Below, piece by piece: positions 13,356 to 23,760 of a stretch of DNA of 64,000 nucleotides. Both the position numbers and the translations under genes were made by a program. Source of the stretch: Viscum album (lineage: Eukaryota > Streptophyta > Magnoliopsida > Santalales > Viscaceae); contig OY728122.1 of the NCBI GenBank assembly GCA_963277665.1, positions 1,549,584,868 to 1,549,648,867 on the forward strand, written 5' to 3'. The notes beneath the pieces are model-generated. The model searched no databases, was not told the origin of the DNA, and saw only the letters and a list, made by a program, of their open reading frames with translations. The first letter of the stretch is position 1; each line of letters begins with the position of its first letter.

Positions 13356-13612
13356 AAAGATAAAAGTTATAAAATTTAAAAACGTGGGTATTACTATTCA
13401 TAACGGCTAGTTAATAAGAATATTATAATAATACCTCATTTAGTGAAACTCAGTATTGCGTACTACACATGCTATCGAGGAAGGTCGTGATTTCGTGTAA
13501 TGCAAGGCAAGTCAGGGATGCGTGTTGTGCAAGATCCTTTTGGTGTAGTGTACAACACAAGACATTAATGAAATTAAAAATAATATTTTTCATAAAATCT
13601 CGGGGTGTTACA

Positions 13613-13629
13613 TTCTACCCCCCTTAAAA
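13613..13629 (-). other. Polypurine tract, family C
   Basis: On the minus strand this reads TTTTAAGGGGGGTAGAA and abuts the LTR start TGTAACACCCC. It is the plus-strand primer site and is typical of plant chromoviruses. A few bases upstream (in element direction) is TTTCGAGGGCGAAATTC, a sequence often found between the pol gene and the polypurine tract in this group. Confidence 0.9.
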
Positions 13630-14280
13630 TGAATTTCGCCCTCGAAATTCTTCGGGGTTATAAATGGTTTACTACTAGAATGTTTCATTAATAGAAAACC
13701 ACATCGTAAAAAAGGAATACCAAAACATGGCTTTAAAAACTAAAGTATAAAACGTAACGATTACCCAAATTAACTCATCACTGGGTTTCCATGTAGGAGA
13801 ACATAGGTGAAAATATGGATATTGAAGAAAAATCTAACCATCATGTTCTGATGGAGAGTGGTAGAGAACATGGCTATGAAAAATCCAACAATCACAAAGC
13901 CATTGATTTTTGATGACTTAAGGTACCATCTGATTCATCGAATATAAGGTCACTAAGACAACATTTTTGGTTTTCAAGGTCATTTCCCTAAAGATGATGA
14001 ATTAAAAGAAATACTTACATGATTTTGGTACAATCTCACTGTTGTTCATGAATTGAACAATATCCACTTCATCCCTTAATGAATTGAAGTTGAATTTGTT
14101 ATTCGTGATGTGTTAACATATCATGTGATAGAATTATGGGTCATTCCATCTGTTTCAAACAAAAGGTTATCAAAAGTTATAAGTCCATCATGTGGTTAGA
14201 TTAATCGTATATGGTTCCAAAATTGAACTTATAATTCATATATCATATGGCTTAGTAAATTAAAACTGGTTTCTAATAAC

Positions 14281-14402
14281 CAGGGACTTCCGGTAGGCTA
14301 GTGGTAGGCGATAAAGGCCAGTCACACTTCGGCTGTGGGTTCGATTCCCACAGCCTTGTCCGACGAGATGGGTTGTCACCCATCCTGCAGGTTGTCCTTT
14401 TT
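14281..14402 (+). mobile_element. tRNA-derived SINE-like pol III unit
   Basis: The unit has an A box TAGGCTAGTGG (14294-14304), a perfect B box GGTTCGATTCC (14338-14348) 33 bases later, and a TTTTT terminator (14398-14402). The arm around the B box is GGCTGTGGG/CCCACAGCC, a perfect 9-bp stem with a 7-base TTCGATT loop, longer than the 5-bp arm of a normal tRNA. A further stem, GATGGGT/ACCCATC, lies at 14367-14384, followed by the palindrome CCTGCAGG. There is no acceptor stem closing the cloverleaf, so it is not a functional tRNA gene. It is much richer in G+C than the surrounding interior and is antisense to family C. A clear target duplication is not visible (CTAATAACC upstream, CTAAAACTA downstream is a weak candidate). 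Confidence 0.75.
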
Positions 14403-15081
14403 CTAAAACTACATTACTATAACATCCTATCAATAATATAAAAAAATGTTCTATCCTTAAACAATAATAACTTCTGTCCAACATAATCCATTTCAATCTT
14501 TAGGCTTATCTAAAATACATCGGTCCAAGTTCATAGTATAAACAAAATAATTACTGAAAAGGTCACATAACAAGAACGTGAATAACATCATTTATCATAT
14601 GATAAATCTTGTTGGTCACATTTCAAACATGTGAACTCCTTAATCATTTATTCTATTGCAACATGAATTACCACAGAACCTTAGTTGAAAACATGAATGC
14701 TGTCAAAAGTTGTCTATTTCCACATTCCAAAATCCCAAAAATTCTATATACTCATACCATGATACCACTTAGTCCTTATATAATTCATGATCTCAGGAAT
14801 ACTATCAAACATATTATATTCTCTTTATCCCTTCATTATGTGCATATCATCTGCTTTCCATAAATATTTTAATCACTTTTCATGGTTACCGATGCCATAT
14901 TCTTATGGAAAACCACAATGGACTAATACATATATATTCCAATATACCATGAAAGTACCTCAATAACATTATTCTTGAATACCAATAAATAAACACTTCA
15001 AACCATATTCTTCAATGATTGTCATGGAATAAATCCTTCCTTGATTTAGAAGTAACCTCTTAGGTCAGGGCATTGAGTTGG
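14403..15081. other. Non-coding interior of family C
   Basis: I find no gag capsid, protease or polymerase motif on either strand. Short open frames here have no recognisable domain. The stretch sits where a full gypsy element would carry gag-pol and is probably what remains after that region was lost or replaced. Confidence 0.6.
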
Positions 15082-15378
15082 TTATTGCCCATGTTCTCCA
15101 CAGATAAGACATTGAACTCCATAACAGTCTGTCACTCTATGACCCTTATCTCCACATAGATAACAGCTTCCCCTCCATTTGAGGTATTCCTCAAGGTTCT
15201 TCTTCCGTTCTTTATAAATCTCAATCTTCCTTTTTTTATGATCCTCAACATGCAAAAATACATAAAAGTCTATCTTCCTCTTATTTGATGAATTAGGAAT
15301 ACCACTAAATTTCACCTTGTTAATCATATATTGCGATGACTGATTCAGAATAATCACAATATCATTATCTCTAGTCAT
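15065..15378 (-). pseudogene. gag: Gag remnant with tandem zinc knuckles, family C
   Basis: A 98-codon open frame starts about 325 bases inside the primer site. Its first 60 residues are rich in Lys and Glu, with no capsid motif that I recognise. Residues 72-85 form a perfect CCHC zinc knuckle (Cys72, Cys75, His80, Cys85). A second knuckle starts at Cys90 and Cys93, but the histidine position is Gln98, a stop codon follows at once, and the fourth cysteine (TQC) lies four codons past the stop. Tandem knuckles bind nucleic acid in retrotransposon Gag. The frame is much shorter than a full plant gypsy Gag (usually several hundred residues), so a capsid domain is missing or the remnant is only the C-terminal end. 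It is the only coding trace in the element. Confidence 0.8.
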
Positions 15379-15702
15379 TATACAATTTCATTGCTCATAG
15401 TCACCAATTTGTCCATTCGATTCAATGTTAACTGAATTCCTTCTGGTTCCCTCCATTGACTAAAACACAAAAAGAATTCTGTGAGAGGAAAAAATCATGA
15501 TAGGTAAAACAACATAATAGAGGGGGAGTAACATCAATATCTAACATCTTAGGTTTAATTCTAAGATCGTTACCGTAATTCTAAGACTATAACCTATACT
15601 TATACTTATCCTTAGGGACATCCCAGGACATACCTTATAAATATCTATAGGGATCTCACTAAAGTTCTCGCATCCTAGTTTCCAAAGGATGACTAAACCT
15701 TT

Positions 15703-15714
15703 CCTCTGATACCA
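15703..15714 (-). other. Primer-binding site, family C
   Basis: The minus strand reads TGGTATCAGAGG two bases inside the LTR end, matching the methionine-initiator tRNA primer site at 11 of 12 positions. It makes 15717-19920 the 5' LTR and sets minus orientation. Confidence 0.93.
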
Positions 15715-17299
15715 ACTGTAGAGACCCGAATCTTGACATACATGGATATTACATTACTTTTGCGGAATAATTAGTACACAAAAAAAACACACACACAAGT
15801 ACCATAATAGTTTAGTGTCTTTGGAAACTCGGAATATAATCTTCTAATCGTGGTGAAGGATCTTCAACATCTACTATAAAGATATTCTTTTTTTTTACCT
15901 AAAACATTTCTTTATATCCTGGGGAAAATAAAACATAAAAGGTTGAGCTCAAATTCTCATTAAGGGTAAACAAAAAAAATATCAATCACATCATATTCAT
16001 AAGAACATATCTTTTCGAAATCTTATCCTGCAAAAGAGATCATAATTTCATAACATGGGATAAATCATAGTAGTGAAATGTAATCCCAATAATCATAACA
16101 TAAAACATGAAACTCTGTGGCATACACACAAAATCATAGAGAATCATTTCTTATTAGTCAAGACTCATTGCCAAGACTATCTTAGTGGACAAAGTCAATT
16201 TCTGAACTGAGTTCACTCCCCGTTTCAGTCCTGTTTCACTGAACTGGTTTAACCTGCCGTTCCAGCCATGTCTATCTCATGAGATATAAAATCTTTACCC
16301 AATTCATTGGAGGGAGATATAGGTCCCACCCATCTCATAATGATACCATTAATATTTGTGCCACAATATCATAAATCACACATCATTGCATAACCCATGT
16401 AATAAAAATGGGATTCTTAAACAACATGACATCATAAAACAATTTATATAAGATAAAGGAATTCATAAAAATAATTCCATCACAGCATAATCAAATCAAT
16501 GTAATAATAGGGATAGAAACAGAACCCTATATTATCTTAGATGGAAAATAATTTTGATAAAACACTTGAACTCCATTCTTGAGGAAAATATCCTTTCTAC
16601 TTCAAAAACACTTTCTTTTTTTAACATTTCATACAATTTTAAACTAAAAGAAGTTGATTAAAAATAAACATGAAAACTTTTAAAGGAATCTTCTTGGAAA
16701 TAATGTCTTAAAAATCCATTCATGTCGTATAAGTTAAAAAAACATTCTTCTCGTACTTTTGTCGGAAAAGTCAAAAAGTACCTCGTAAGAAAAATGACAA
16801 AAGATTCCTTTCATATCATTTACTAAAAACTAAATGAAGGGTAAAATTGAATTTAAACAAATGTAGGTGGATGGAAATAATATTACATATTGAGGAAATA
16901 TGGATGTGGATGATAGAATATACCCCAGTAAATTCTAAAGTATAAACAATCTCGGATAAAAATGAGATTGTGATATTTCCCTAACCTTAGGTCTGATTTG
17001 CTTCGTAAGTGGCCGAAACTCCTGTATAATGATATAATAATGTCATTGAATTATTCCCGAATCAAACTCATTGTTATGATATCATATATGGTTCACTTAT
17101 GACATTATATTACACGTTCTTTTGTAAATTTCATGTTAAAGAGCGTTTTGGGTAAAATCGTTTCATTTGTCATCTGTGTTTTGACTTGTAATTTATTCAT
17201 ATGATTACATAGATCATGATTAATTAATTCCAGAATAGAAAAAATGATTTATATATAATATATATTCAGAATATGCATATATATAACAGATTACTATAT

Positions 17300-17750
17300 G
17301 GAATGAAATACACCGTTCATGGAGACGGTAGGTCGTACGTATGCATGAACGCTGTTTTCGTTTCCTTATTGAGTTTAATTGAATTAAGTAGATGACATAC
17401 ATATATATACACATAAATACAGTATAATTATTGTGTCATATATTTCATGATTACTTATTATATATACTTTATAATCATTCATGAATGGTTAACGTGGAGA
17501 ATGAATCTCATCGCGTCGTGGAGACAGTAGTCCGTACGTACACATGAGCGATGATATCGTTATCATGATCGTGGAATTGTATTGGAGTGTATGTATAATA
17601 TTTCAGAATCAATATCACTTTACAATAATCATATAAAGTTATTATTTACACCATTATACGCATCCATGTAAGGTGGTGGTGGAAAATAGATTACACCACG
17701 GCGTGGAGACGGTATTCCGTACGTATGCACGCGTGGTGATTTCATTTTCT
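17300..17750 (-). other. Triple hairpin cluster, 5' LTR of family C
   Basis: The same three hairpins as in the other LTR, with arms at 17314-17321/17344-17351, 17509-17520/17543-17553 and 17694-17704/17729-17738. The first and third inner stems are unchanged between LTRs. The second has one substitution, giving CATGAGCGATG opposite CATCGCGTCGTG, which is a G-U pair if the plus strand is transcribed and an A-C mismatch if the minus strand is. Most other LTR differences lie outside the arms. In element orientation the cluster lies 330-780 bases after the TATA box and about 1.6 kb before the primer site. Confidence 0.88.
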
Positions 17751-18072
17751 GTAGGATGGATAGATGGTGAAATAGGTTTGTTTGATACTTATAATAACAT
17801 ATCAGTATATTAGTGATACTTATGTTATTACTTCATAATGAAACAACCTAATAAGAAGAAGTGGAAGAAGAAATAAAGTTGAAAGAATCGGTAACGGACA
17901 TTACCTCTTCTTTGAAGCGCCTCTTTGAGTCCTCTCCTTAGGGCACTAAAATTAGTCTTTGAAGAAGACCAGGACCTCTAGGATACCTATAGATAAGTGG
18001 AGAAGAGAATTTGGTAGGGTTTGGCTGAGCTTGAAGGCTCAAAGTGGTGTGAGGAAGAGAGGGAGGAGGTGC

Positions 18073-18081
18073 CCTTTTATA
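18073..18081 (-). promoter_or_regulatory. TATA box, family C 5' LTR
   Basis: The minus strand reads TATAAAAGG within CCTCCCTTATAAAAGGGCACC-like context, followed by the CT-rich start region. If used, transcripts would carry a leader of about 2.3 kb before the primer site. Confidence 0.68.
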
Positions 18082-19196
18082 AGGGAGGAGAGGTGCACCT
18101 TTAGAATAACTAAAAATATTATTTTATTATAAAGTCATATTCGGTTCTTAATAGCTCAAAATTGAGTTATTTAAAAGACAAGGTGGGGATGGGTCGAAAT
18201 CCTCTCATCCAATAAAATTGGGACAAGTTTAGTTTACTATTTTAACATTATCATTTAGTTTTAACTTTAAGTTAGATAATTTTACTTTTACAGTGTCTTT
18301 TTGTGTTCTTACACTCTAAGGTTAATAAACATACAATAACAAGCCAAACGAACCCCAAGTTGTTTATTATTAATATATATAACCTTATCTAAGTCATTTG
18401 TACGAACCTTTGATTTTTAGGAATAAAATAACAATCAATAATATAATACTTGTTTTAAAAACTATATTATTTAAATTTTGACACTATTTAGTAATTGATT
18501 TTTGTGAAATTCATAACAGAATGATTAGTTCGAAAAAAGTTACTTATATCAATACTAACATGTCATATTAACCTATTGAACTAGTGTAACTAATAAAAAG
18601 TCTCTAATTACATTTATTTTGGTATTTATAACATCAATTATGTCAATATTTCATTAATAAGATAATTACTGCATCATCATTGTGTCATAAATTAATTTAA
18701 TTATTTAATGTCTAAAAAATACAAATAAAATACCATTATATAGGAAATATATTTATCTTTGTAATGAATATTTATAGTCGAATTTATCTTATGTATTACC
18801 CTTTATTAAAAATGATTTACTTATTACACTTTGATTTTAACTATTGTAACCCTTCTTTAAATAAATTAATAATAAATGTCATAATCTAATCCAAGTGGGA
18901 CTAAATGGTCATATATTATTCATAAGGTTGTTTTTGGTCGAATTAAACTTATCCAATAGAATTAGGACATGGGTTAGGGTAATAATAATATCATTTTTAC
19001 CCTTAATTATCCTATTTACTTTTAACCATGGTAAATAAAAGTAAAAAGATACTATTCACCAAAAATTATTTTCATCTCATTGAACAACATTTCAGTCCTT
19101 GATATTAACCATGTCTCTCGGATTTTTGTAATTCCACTCACAGAAGTGGTAAAATTATGTTTAATGAAAAATTCATTTTTTAACTACCACTTTGTG

Positions 19197-19664
19197 GTTT
19201 CACTATTCATCAAAAAAATGAATGTTTCCAGAAAAATACCAAAAATTAGGCCTAAGATATATTTGATATTATGAACTCAAAAATGATGTCTATTTTACCA
19301 AATTCAAAACGTATCAGTTGTATTAATTAATTTAAAAATTAATTCCCGTCGTCAAAACAAATAGTGTGTTCTTAAGAGAAAATAACTATCAAAAGATTGA
19401 CACTTGTTTATGTCTGGTTTAAATGTGAAATTACATCCAATGACCAATATTGTATTAAATTGTAAAAATATATTCTAAATATACTTTAAAACCACTAAAA
19501 TTAATAATTTATCACTATTAATTATTTCGATTAAAAAGGTTGTTTTTAATTAAAATTTAGTAATTTTCACTATTCATCCGAAAATGAAAGTTATCCGAAA
19601 AGTACCAAAATTTCACCCTAAGATAATTTCGATATTACGAATCCAAAAATGAAGTCCATTTTGA
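19197..19664 (-). repeat. Duplicated promoter-region module in family C 5' LTR
   Basis: The two diverged module copies at 19197-19300 and 19567-19664 correspond one to one with those of the 3' LTR, so the duplication is older than this insertion. Confidence 0.7.
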
Positions 19665-19925
19665 AAGATAAAATTTATATAATTTCAAAAAGTGGGTATT
19701 ACTATTCATAATGGCTAGTTCATAATAATATTATAATAATATCTCGTTTAGTGAAACTCAGTATTGTATACTACACATGCTATCGAGGAAGGTCGTGATT
19801 GCGTGTAATGCAAGGAAAGTCTGGGATGTGTGTTGTGAAAGCTCTTTTTGGTGTAGTGTACAACACAGGACATTAATGAAATTAAAAAGTATATTTTTCA
19901 TAAAATCTCGGGGTGTTACATGAAA

Positions 19926-20823
19926 TCTGGGACACAATTGAAGAACAATAAGTATTGAATACTACTACTAGAGACACATGGTCTCCATTTACCAAAGCTA
20001 CATATAATAAATTCTGTAAAGTAATGAATTCTTTTTATAGTTCTCTAGTTGGCGAAGAATTCAATAGAATATCTGCTTGTAAAACTGCATATGAAAATTG
20101 GGATACATTAGCTATTTCTCAGGAGGGAACAACTAAAGTTAACAAAATGAGATTAAATACATATACTTTTAAATATGATAATTTTAAAAAAAACATGATG
20201 AAGTTCTTTCTAAAATATATCTTAGATTCAATGAAATAGTGAATACCATGAGTCTTCATGGGAAACTAATGGATAAAAAGTACTAGATTATGAGATTTCT
20301 TCAATGCCTACATGACATATAGAGAGGAACTTCTGTTTCTATCCAAGAATCTTATGACATTAGAAAAATACCAGTGAAGGAACTGACTGGAAAGCTTATG
20401 ATGTATGTGGAATAACTTAAGGTGAATCAAGATGTTGATGAAGAACCCAGGAAGAAATCTATAGCATTCAAGACTGCTACTTCAAAGAACAGAGAAAAAT
20501 AAAATGTTTAAGCTCCTATAGACACTTCCACAAGTGAAGAATTAGACTCTGACAGTGACAATAAGATGTCTCATCTTTCAATGGGATTCAAGAAGTTATA
20601 CTAAAAAGAAAAATTTCTATATAAAATAAATCAAAAAAGGATGGTATGATGATAAAGGACAGTGAAAAAAAGGACATAAAATGGAATGATAAAACTACTG
20701 ATGTAGTATGTTACGAGTATAAACAAAAAGTCCATATGAAGATTGAATTCCCAAAACATAAATTTAAGAAAAAGTATGAAGACAAGGGAACATGTTATAA
20801 AAAGGATATTAAAGACACCTTGA
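19926..20823 (+). pseudogene. gag: copia gag, main part, resumed after the nested element
   Basis: This continues the frame broken at 9408. A 94-codon open stretch (19955-20239) reads through WSPFTKATYNKFCKVMNSF and AYENWDTLAISQEGT, matching the plant copia Gag (UBN2-type) core with its conserved 'W..L...EGT..V' block. After stops and shifts, a degenerate zinc knuckle follows at 20709-20750 (CYEYKQKVHMKIEF): the first cysteine and the histidine remain, while the second cysteine is Tyr and the last is Phe, so it could not bind zinc. Gag normally packages the RNA. The region from 20240 to 20640 is readable only in pieces. Confidence 0.85.
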
Positions 20824-21540
20824 ATGCCTCAAAAAGATAGATCTAGTGGATCTAACACATCTAATGTTCACAACAACAAACATGTAAATATGTGTATCGT
20901 GACAGAAAAATACGAGGTAACACCCAATTCCCCTATACCCAATGCATATTATTCTAGGAATGAATGTGAATCCAACAATGATGAAAATATGTATAAGTAT
21001 GAACTATTTGAATACTATGTATTGCTTGAGTATACCTTTAATGAACTCAAGGATATATATAAACTATTGAAAATACAACATGCTTTAAATAAAAATTACA
21101 AATCTGATCTTGATATTGAGATAGAAAAATGTGACTAGTTGTTAAAATAAAATACTGAACTCAAATTATCCAATGATAAATTAAAAAGGGAATTGGAAAT
21201 TTGTACTGATAGTAGATATACCCTGACTCGGTTGCTAGGGATAAAAATTCCTCCAAAATACACAACTGCTATAGGATATCAACCAGGACAGAGAAGGATT
21301 ATTAAAACTAAATTTGTTCCAAAATCTGGACAGTTCACCACTTGTTTAAACTCTGGAAAATCTTTATAAAAACAATTCTCTAAAGGAACAAACAGTGTAT
21401 TCATGTCTCAAAACATATCTACTGAATATATAAAACTTCTAAGACAAGTATGGGTTAAAAAAGATTTACTTTCTAACCTCTTTATACCCAAGAAAATATG
21501 GGTACCAATGTTACCTTTCACTTAATCTTTTTTACATGAA
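20824..21540 (+). pseudogene. copia Gag C-terminal coiled coil and linker to pol
   Basis: A 104-codon open stretch runs to 21138, and the same frame goes on past a stop through LLK and KLSNDKLKRELEICTD. The segment from about 21000 to 21210 has heptad-like Leu/Ile spacing with many Lys and Glu, suggesting a coiled coil; such a segment behind the zinc knuckle is known in Sirevirus Gag. The following stretch, rich in Lys, Ser and Pro, ends with KKIWVPM before the protease, similar in position to the Gag-Pol linker of the group. Function in this copy is lost. Confidence 0.65.
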
Positions 21541-21570
21541 AATTTTATGAAGAGCTCCTATAAAACAATA

Positions 21571-21830
21571 TGGTACTTGGAAAGTGGGTGGTCAAGACAC
21601 ATGACAAGATACTATTCATGTTTAAGAGACTAATTAATGTTGATGGTGGATAGGTCACATTCGGTGATAATTTAGAAGGGATGATCATCATCTTAAGGAA
21701 AATTGGTGACCCTAATCCGGTATTAATTTCAAAAGTACTTTTTGATGATGGATTAAAATACAATCTGAGAAGTATCTCTTAGTTATGTGAAGATTGTTTC
21801 AATGATATATTTGATAATGATGCATGAAAT
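21571..21830 (+). pseudogene. copia aspartic protease remnant
   Basis: The peptide WYLESGWSRHMT occupies the place of the copia protease active site, where the conserved pattern is D-S-G followed by a Ser/Cys and H-M-T. Here the catalytic Asp is Glu and the usual Cys is Trp, so the enzyme would be inactive. Downstream sequence is frame-shifted. The protease would cleave the Gag-Pol polyprotein inside particles. It lies between the Gag linker and integrase, as expected for copia. Confidence 0.8.
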
Positions 21831-21949
21831 ATTTTAATTCTAAAAATTATTTAATTTTTACTGCTCTTAGAAATGAGAGTGTATATGCTATTGAGTTATA
21901 TTCTTTAGCTAAGCAAAATGATTTTTGATTAAATGCATTTCATAAGGAA

Positions 21950-23032
21950 CCCTGGTTGTGTGGTAGAAGACTAGGATAGTACAATGTGCACTCACATAGG
22001 AAAATGACTAGGAAAACATTGGTTAGATACTTACCAAAATTGGAATTCCCTATTAACAATGTGTGTATTCCTTTTCAAAAGGGAAAACAACACAATGATT
22101 CCTTCCAACCAAAGAAAGAGGTTTCTACTTCTCAACTGCTTGAGGTTGTTCTCATGGACTTGTTTGGAACATCTAGAGTATAAAGATTAAATGGGAAGCA
22201 GTATATTTATGTTCTTATAGTTGATTTTTCTAGATATACTTGGGTATATTTTCTAGCTCACAAAAGTGAAGCATTATCTAATGTCATTAAATATTGAATG
22301 TCTGTAGAAAGTCATTGTGGACTTAGAATGAAGTCCTTGAGAAGTGATCATGGCCTTGAGTCTGAAAATCAAAAAATTGAATCTTTTTTCTCAAAAAATG
22401 GTTATACTCATAATTTATCTTCTGCTAGAACACCTCAACAAAATGGTGTTATAGAATGAATAAATAGGACACTTCAAGAGATTTCCCGGACTATGCTCAA
22501 TGAGTTTAATCTAACTATCAATTTTTGGGTTGAAGCTGTTAACACAGCTTGTCACATTATCAATAGTGTCTTAATTAGAAATGTTCTTAAGAAAAACCCT
22601 TATGAGCTTTTGAATAATATCAAGTCTATGGTTAATTACTTTATAATTTTTTGTTGCAATGTCTTTATCCAAAAAACTAATGATAATCTTGACAAATTTT
22701 CATTAAAAAGTGATGAAGGAATTTTCCAAGGTTACACAACCTCTAGTAATGCCTATATTATATTTAATAAGAGAACCAAATGTGTGGAAGAAATAGTTCA
22801 TGTTAAATTCTATGAGAGTGATCCACATGAACCCAAAACTACTCTTGAACATGTTGTTGATGATATGTCAATTCTGGATGTTAATGATAATGACATTTAT
22901 ATCCCTGTGAAAAAACCAGTTCTAGAAATTTTCCAGAAGCTATGCCTGGTGAATATAAACCTATATACAACCATGATGAGTCCAATTCAACTCTTTTTAG
23001 AGGTATATGAACTCTCAAAAATCATCCTTTAG
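21950..23032 (+). pseudogene. copia integrase, catalytic triad retained
   Basis: Integrase core with Asp in VLMDLFG (22157-22159), Asp in SLRSDHG (22346-22348) and Glu in TPQQNGVIE (22454-22456), all in one frame with spacing D-62-D-35-E, canonical for the family. A stop directly follows the Glu codon, two others (near 22181 and 22296) lie within the core, and an open run of 179 codons (22493-23032) then covers the rest of the core and the C-terminal region with FWVEAVNTACHIINSV and GIFQGYTTSSNAYIIFNKRT. The upstream zinc-binding part is frame-shifted. Integrase joins the cDNA to chromosomal DNA. The retained spacing with no net frame change over 870 bases stands out against the rest of this dead copy. 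Confidence 0.9.
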
Positions 23033-23160
23033 ATCTAGTAGAAGGTTATCTAAATAGAGGGACACAAACTAGAGCTTATCTGAGAAACTAGGATGAACAT
23101 CATGATTTTCTTTCATAGCTTGAACCCAAAAATATTAATGGCCCAATTATTGATGAATTT

Positions 23161-23760
23161 TGGGTGATAGTTATGCAAGAAGAATTGAATCAGTTTGAAA
23201 GAAACAATGTTTGTTAATTAGTAGATAGACCTAAAGACACATTGACCATAGGAACTAAATGGTTGTTTAGAAATAAAGTTGATGAATCTGGAAACATAGT
23301 TTGAAACAAGGCTAGACTAGTAGAACAAGGATATAGTCAAGAAGAAGGAATAAACTACGGGGAACCCTTTTCTCTTGTAGCTAGACTAGAAGACATGATG
23401 ATACTACTTGGTTATGCAGCTCATCTGAATTTCAAACATTATCAAATGGATGACAAAAGTGAATTTCTAAATGGGTATATAGTTGAAGATGTATTTGTTA
23501 AACAACCTCCTGGATTTAAAAATCCCCATTTTCAAAATCATGTTTTTAAACTATCTAAAACATCATATGGTCTAAAACATAGTCCAAGAGCTTTGAATGA
23601 TAGGCTTAGTTCCTTTATTTTCTCAAATGGTTTTACTAAACGGATAGCATATCGTACCTTTTAAATTACAATGATTTACACAGATGTTTTAATAGAAACA
23701 ATTTATGTAGATAATATATTTTCCAACTCCTCTAAAAACAATATATGTACTGTTTTTCAA
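23161..23760 (+). pseudogene. copia reverse transcriptase
   Basis: Readable in one frame from about 23180 to 23664, with GTKWLFRNKVDESG, ARLVEQGYSQEEGINY, the first catalytic aspartate region in YQMDDKSEFLNGYI, and VKQPPGFKNPHF, all standard copia RT blocks. The active-site YVDD box is IYVDN at 23701-23715: the first Asp is kept and the second is Asn, which would abolish polymerase activity. Stops occur at about 23215 and 23305, and a stop at 23662 precedes the box. RT makes cDNA from the element RNA. It follows integrase, which fixes the copia order. Confidence 0.9.

Larger units (their letters stand above)
9409..13612 (-). repeat. 3' LTR of family C element
   Basis: This is the downstream LTR in element orientation. 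It matches 15717-19920 along its whole length, roughly nine bases in ten by eye (not computed), with few length changes. In element order it has a promoter region with a duplicated module (12893-13355), a TATA box at about 11770, a CT-rich start region, three hairpins (11443-10991) and a long unassigned tail to TCTACA. The putative U3 is about 1.8 kb and R plus U5 about 2.4 kb. Confidence 0.92.
9409..19920 (-). mobile_element. Non-autonomous Ty3/gypsy-type element with 4.2-kb LTRs (family C)
   Basis: Two direct repeats of equal length (4204 bases) bound a 2.1-kb interior. Read on the minus strand the LTR begins TGTAACACCCCGAG and ends CTCTACA, the usual plant gypsy termini. Flanking TGAAA pentamers (9404-9408 and 19921-19925) are identical, so the insertion into the copia gag is precise. 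A methionine-initiator tRNA primer site and a polypurine tract lie at the correct inner edges for minus-strand orientation. The interior has only a short gag remnant with zinc knuckles; I find no protease, RT, RNase H or integrase. That fits a TR-GAG or LARD type element that depended on enzymes from a related chromovirus. LTR arrangement is typical but an LTR this long is at the large end for plants. Confidence 0.92.
15717..19920 (-). repeat. 5' LTR of family C element
   Basis: This is the upstream LTR in element orientation, ending at the primer site. It has the same length as its partner and the same landmarks: duplicated module (19197-19664), TATA box (about 18077) and three hairpins (17300-17750). 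The preserved terminal TGTAACACCCCGAG borders the exact TGAAA duplication. Confidence 0.92.

Noticed and set aside
14282..14356. Possible functional tRNA gene.
   Set aside because: A and B boxes are present but there is no acceptor stem and the T arm is 9 bp, so no cloverleaf closes.
14260..14496. 78-codon minus-strand frame reading GCGNRTHSRS.
   Set aside because: It is a translation through the SINE-like unit antisense to its A and B boxes; such peptides are a known artefact of tRNA-derived repeats.
19080..19274. 64-codon plus-strand frame in the family C LTR.
   Set aside because: It is antisense to the element and overlaps the duplicated module; the corresponding part of the other LTR is broken.
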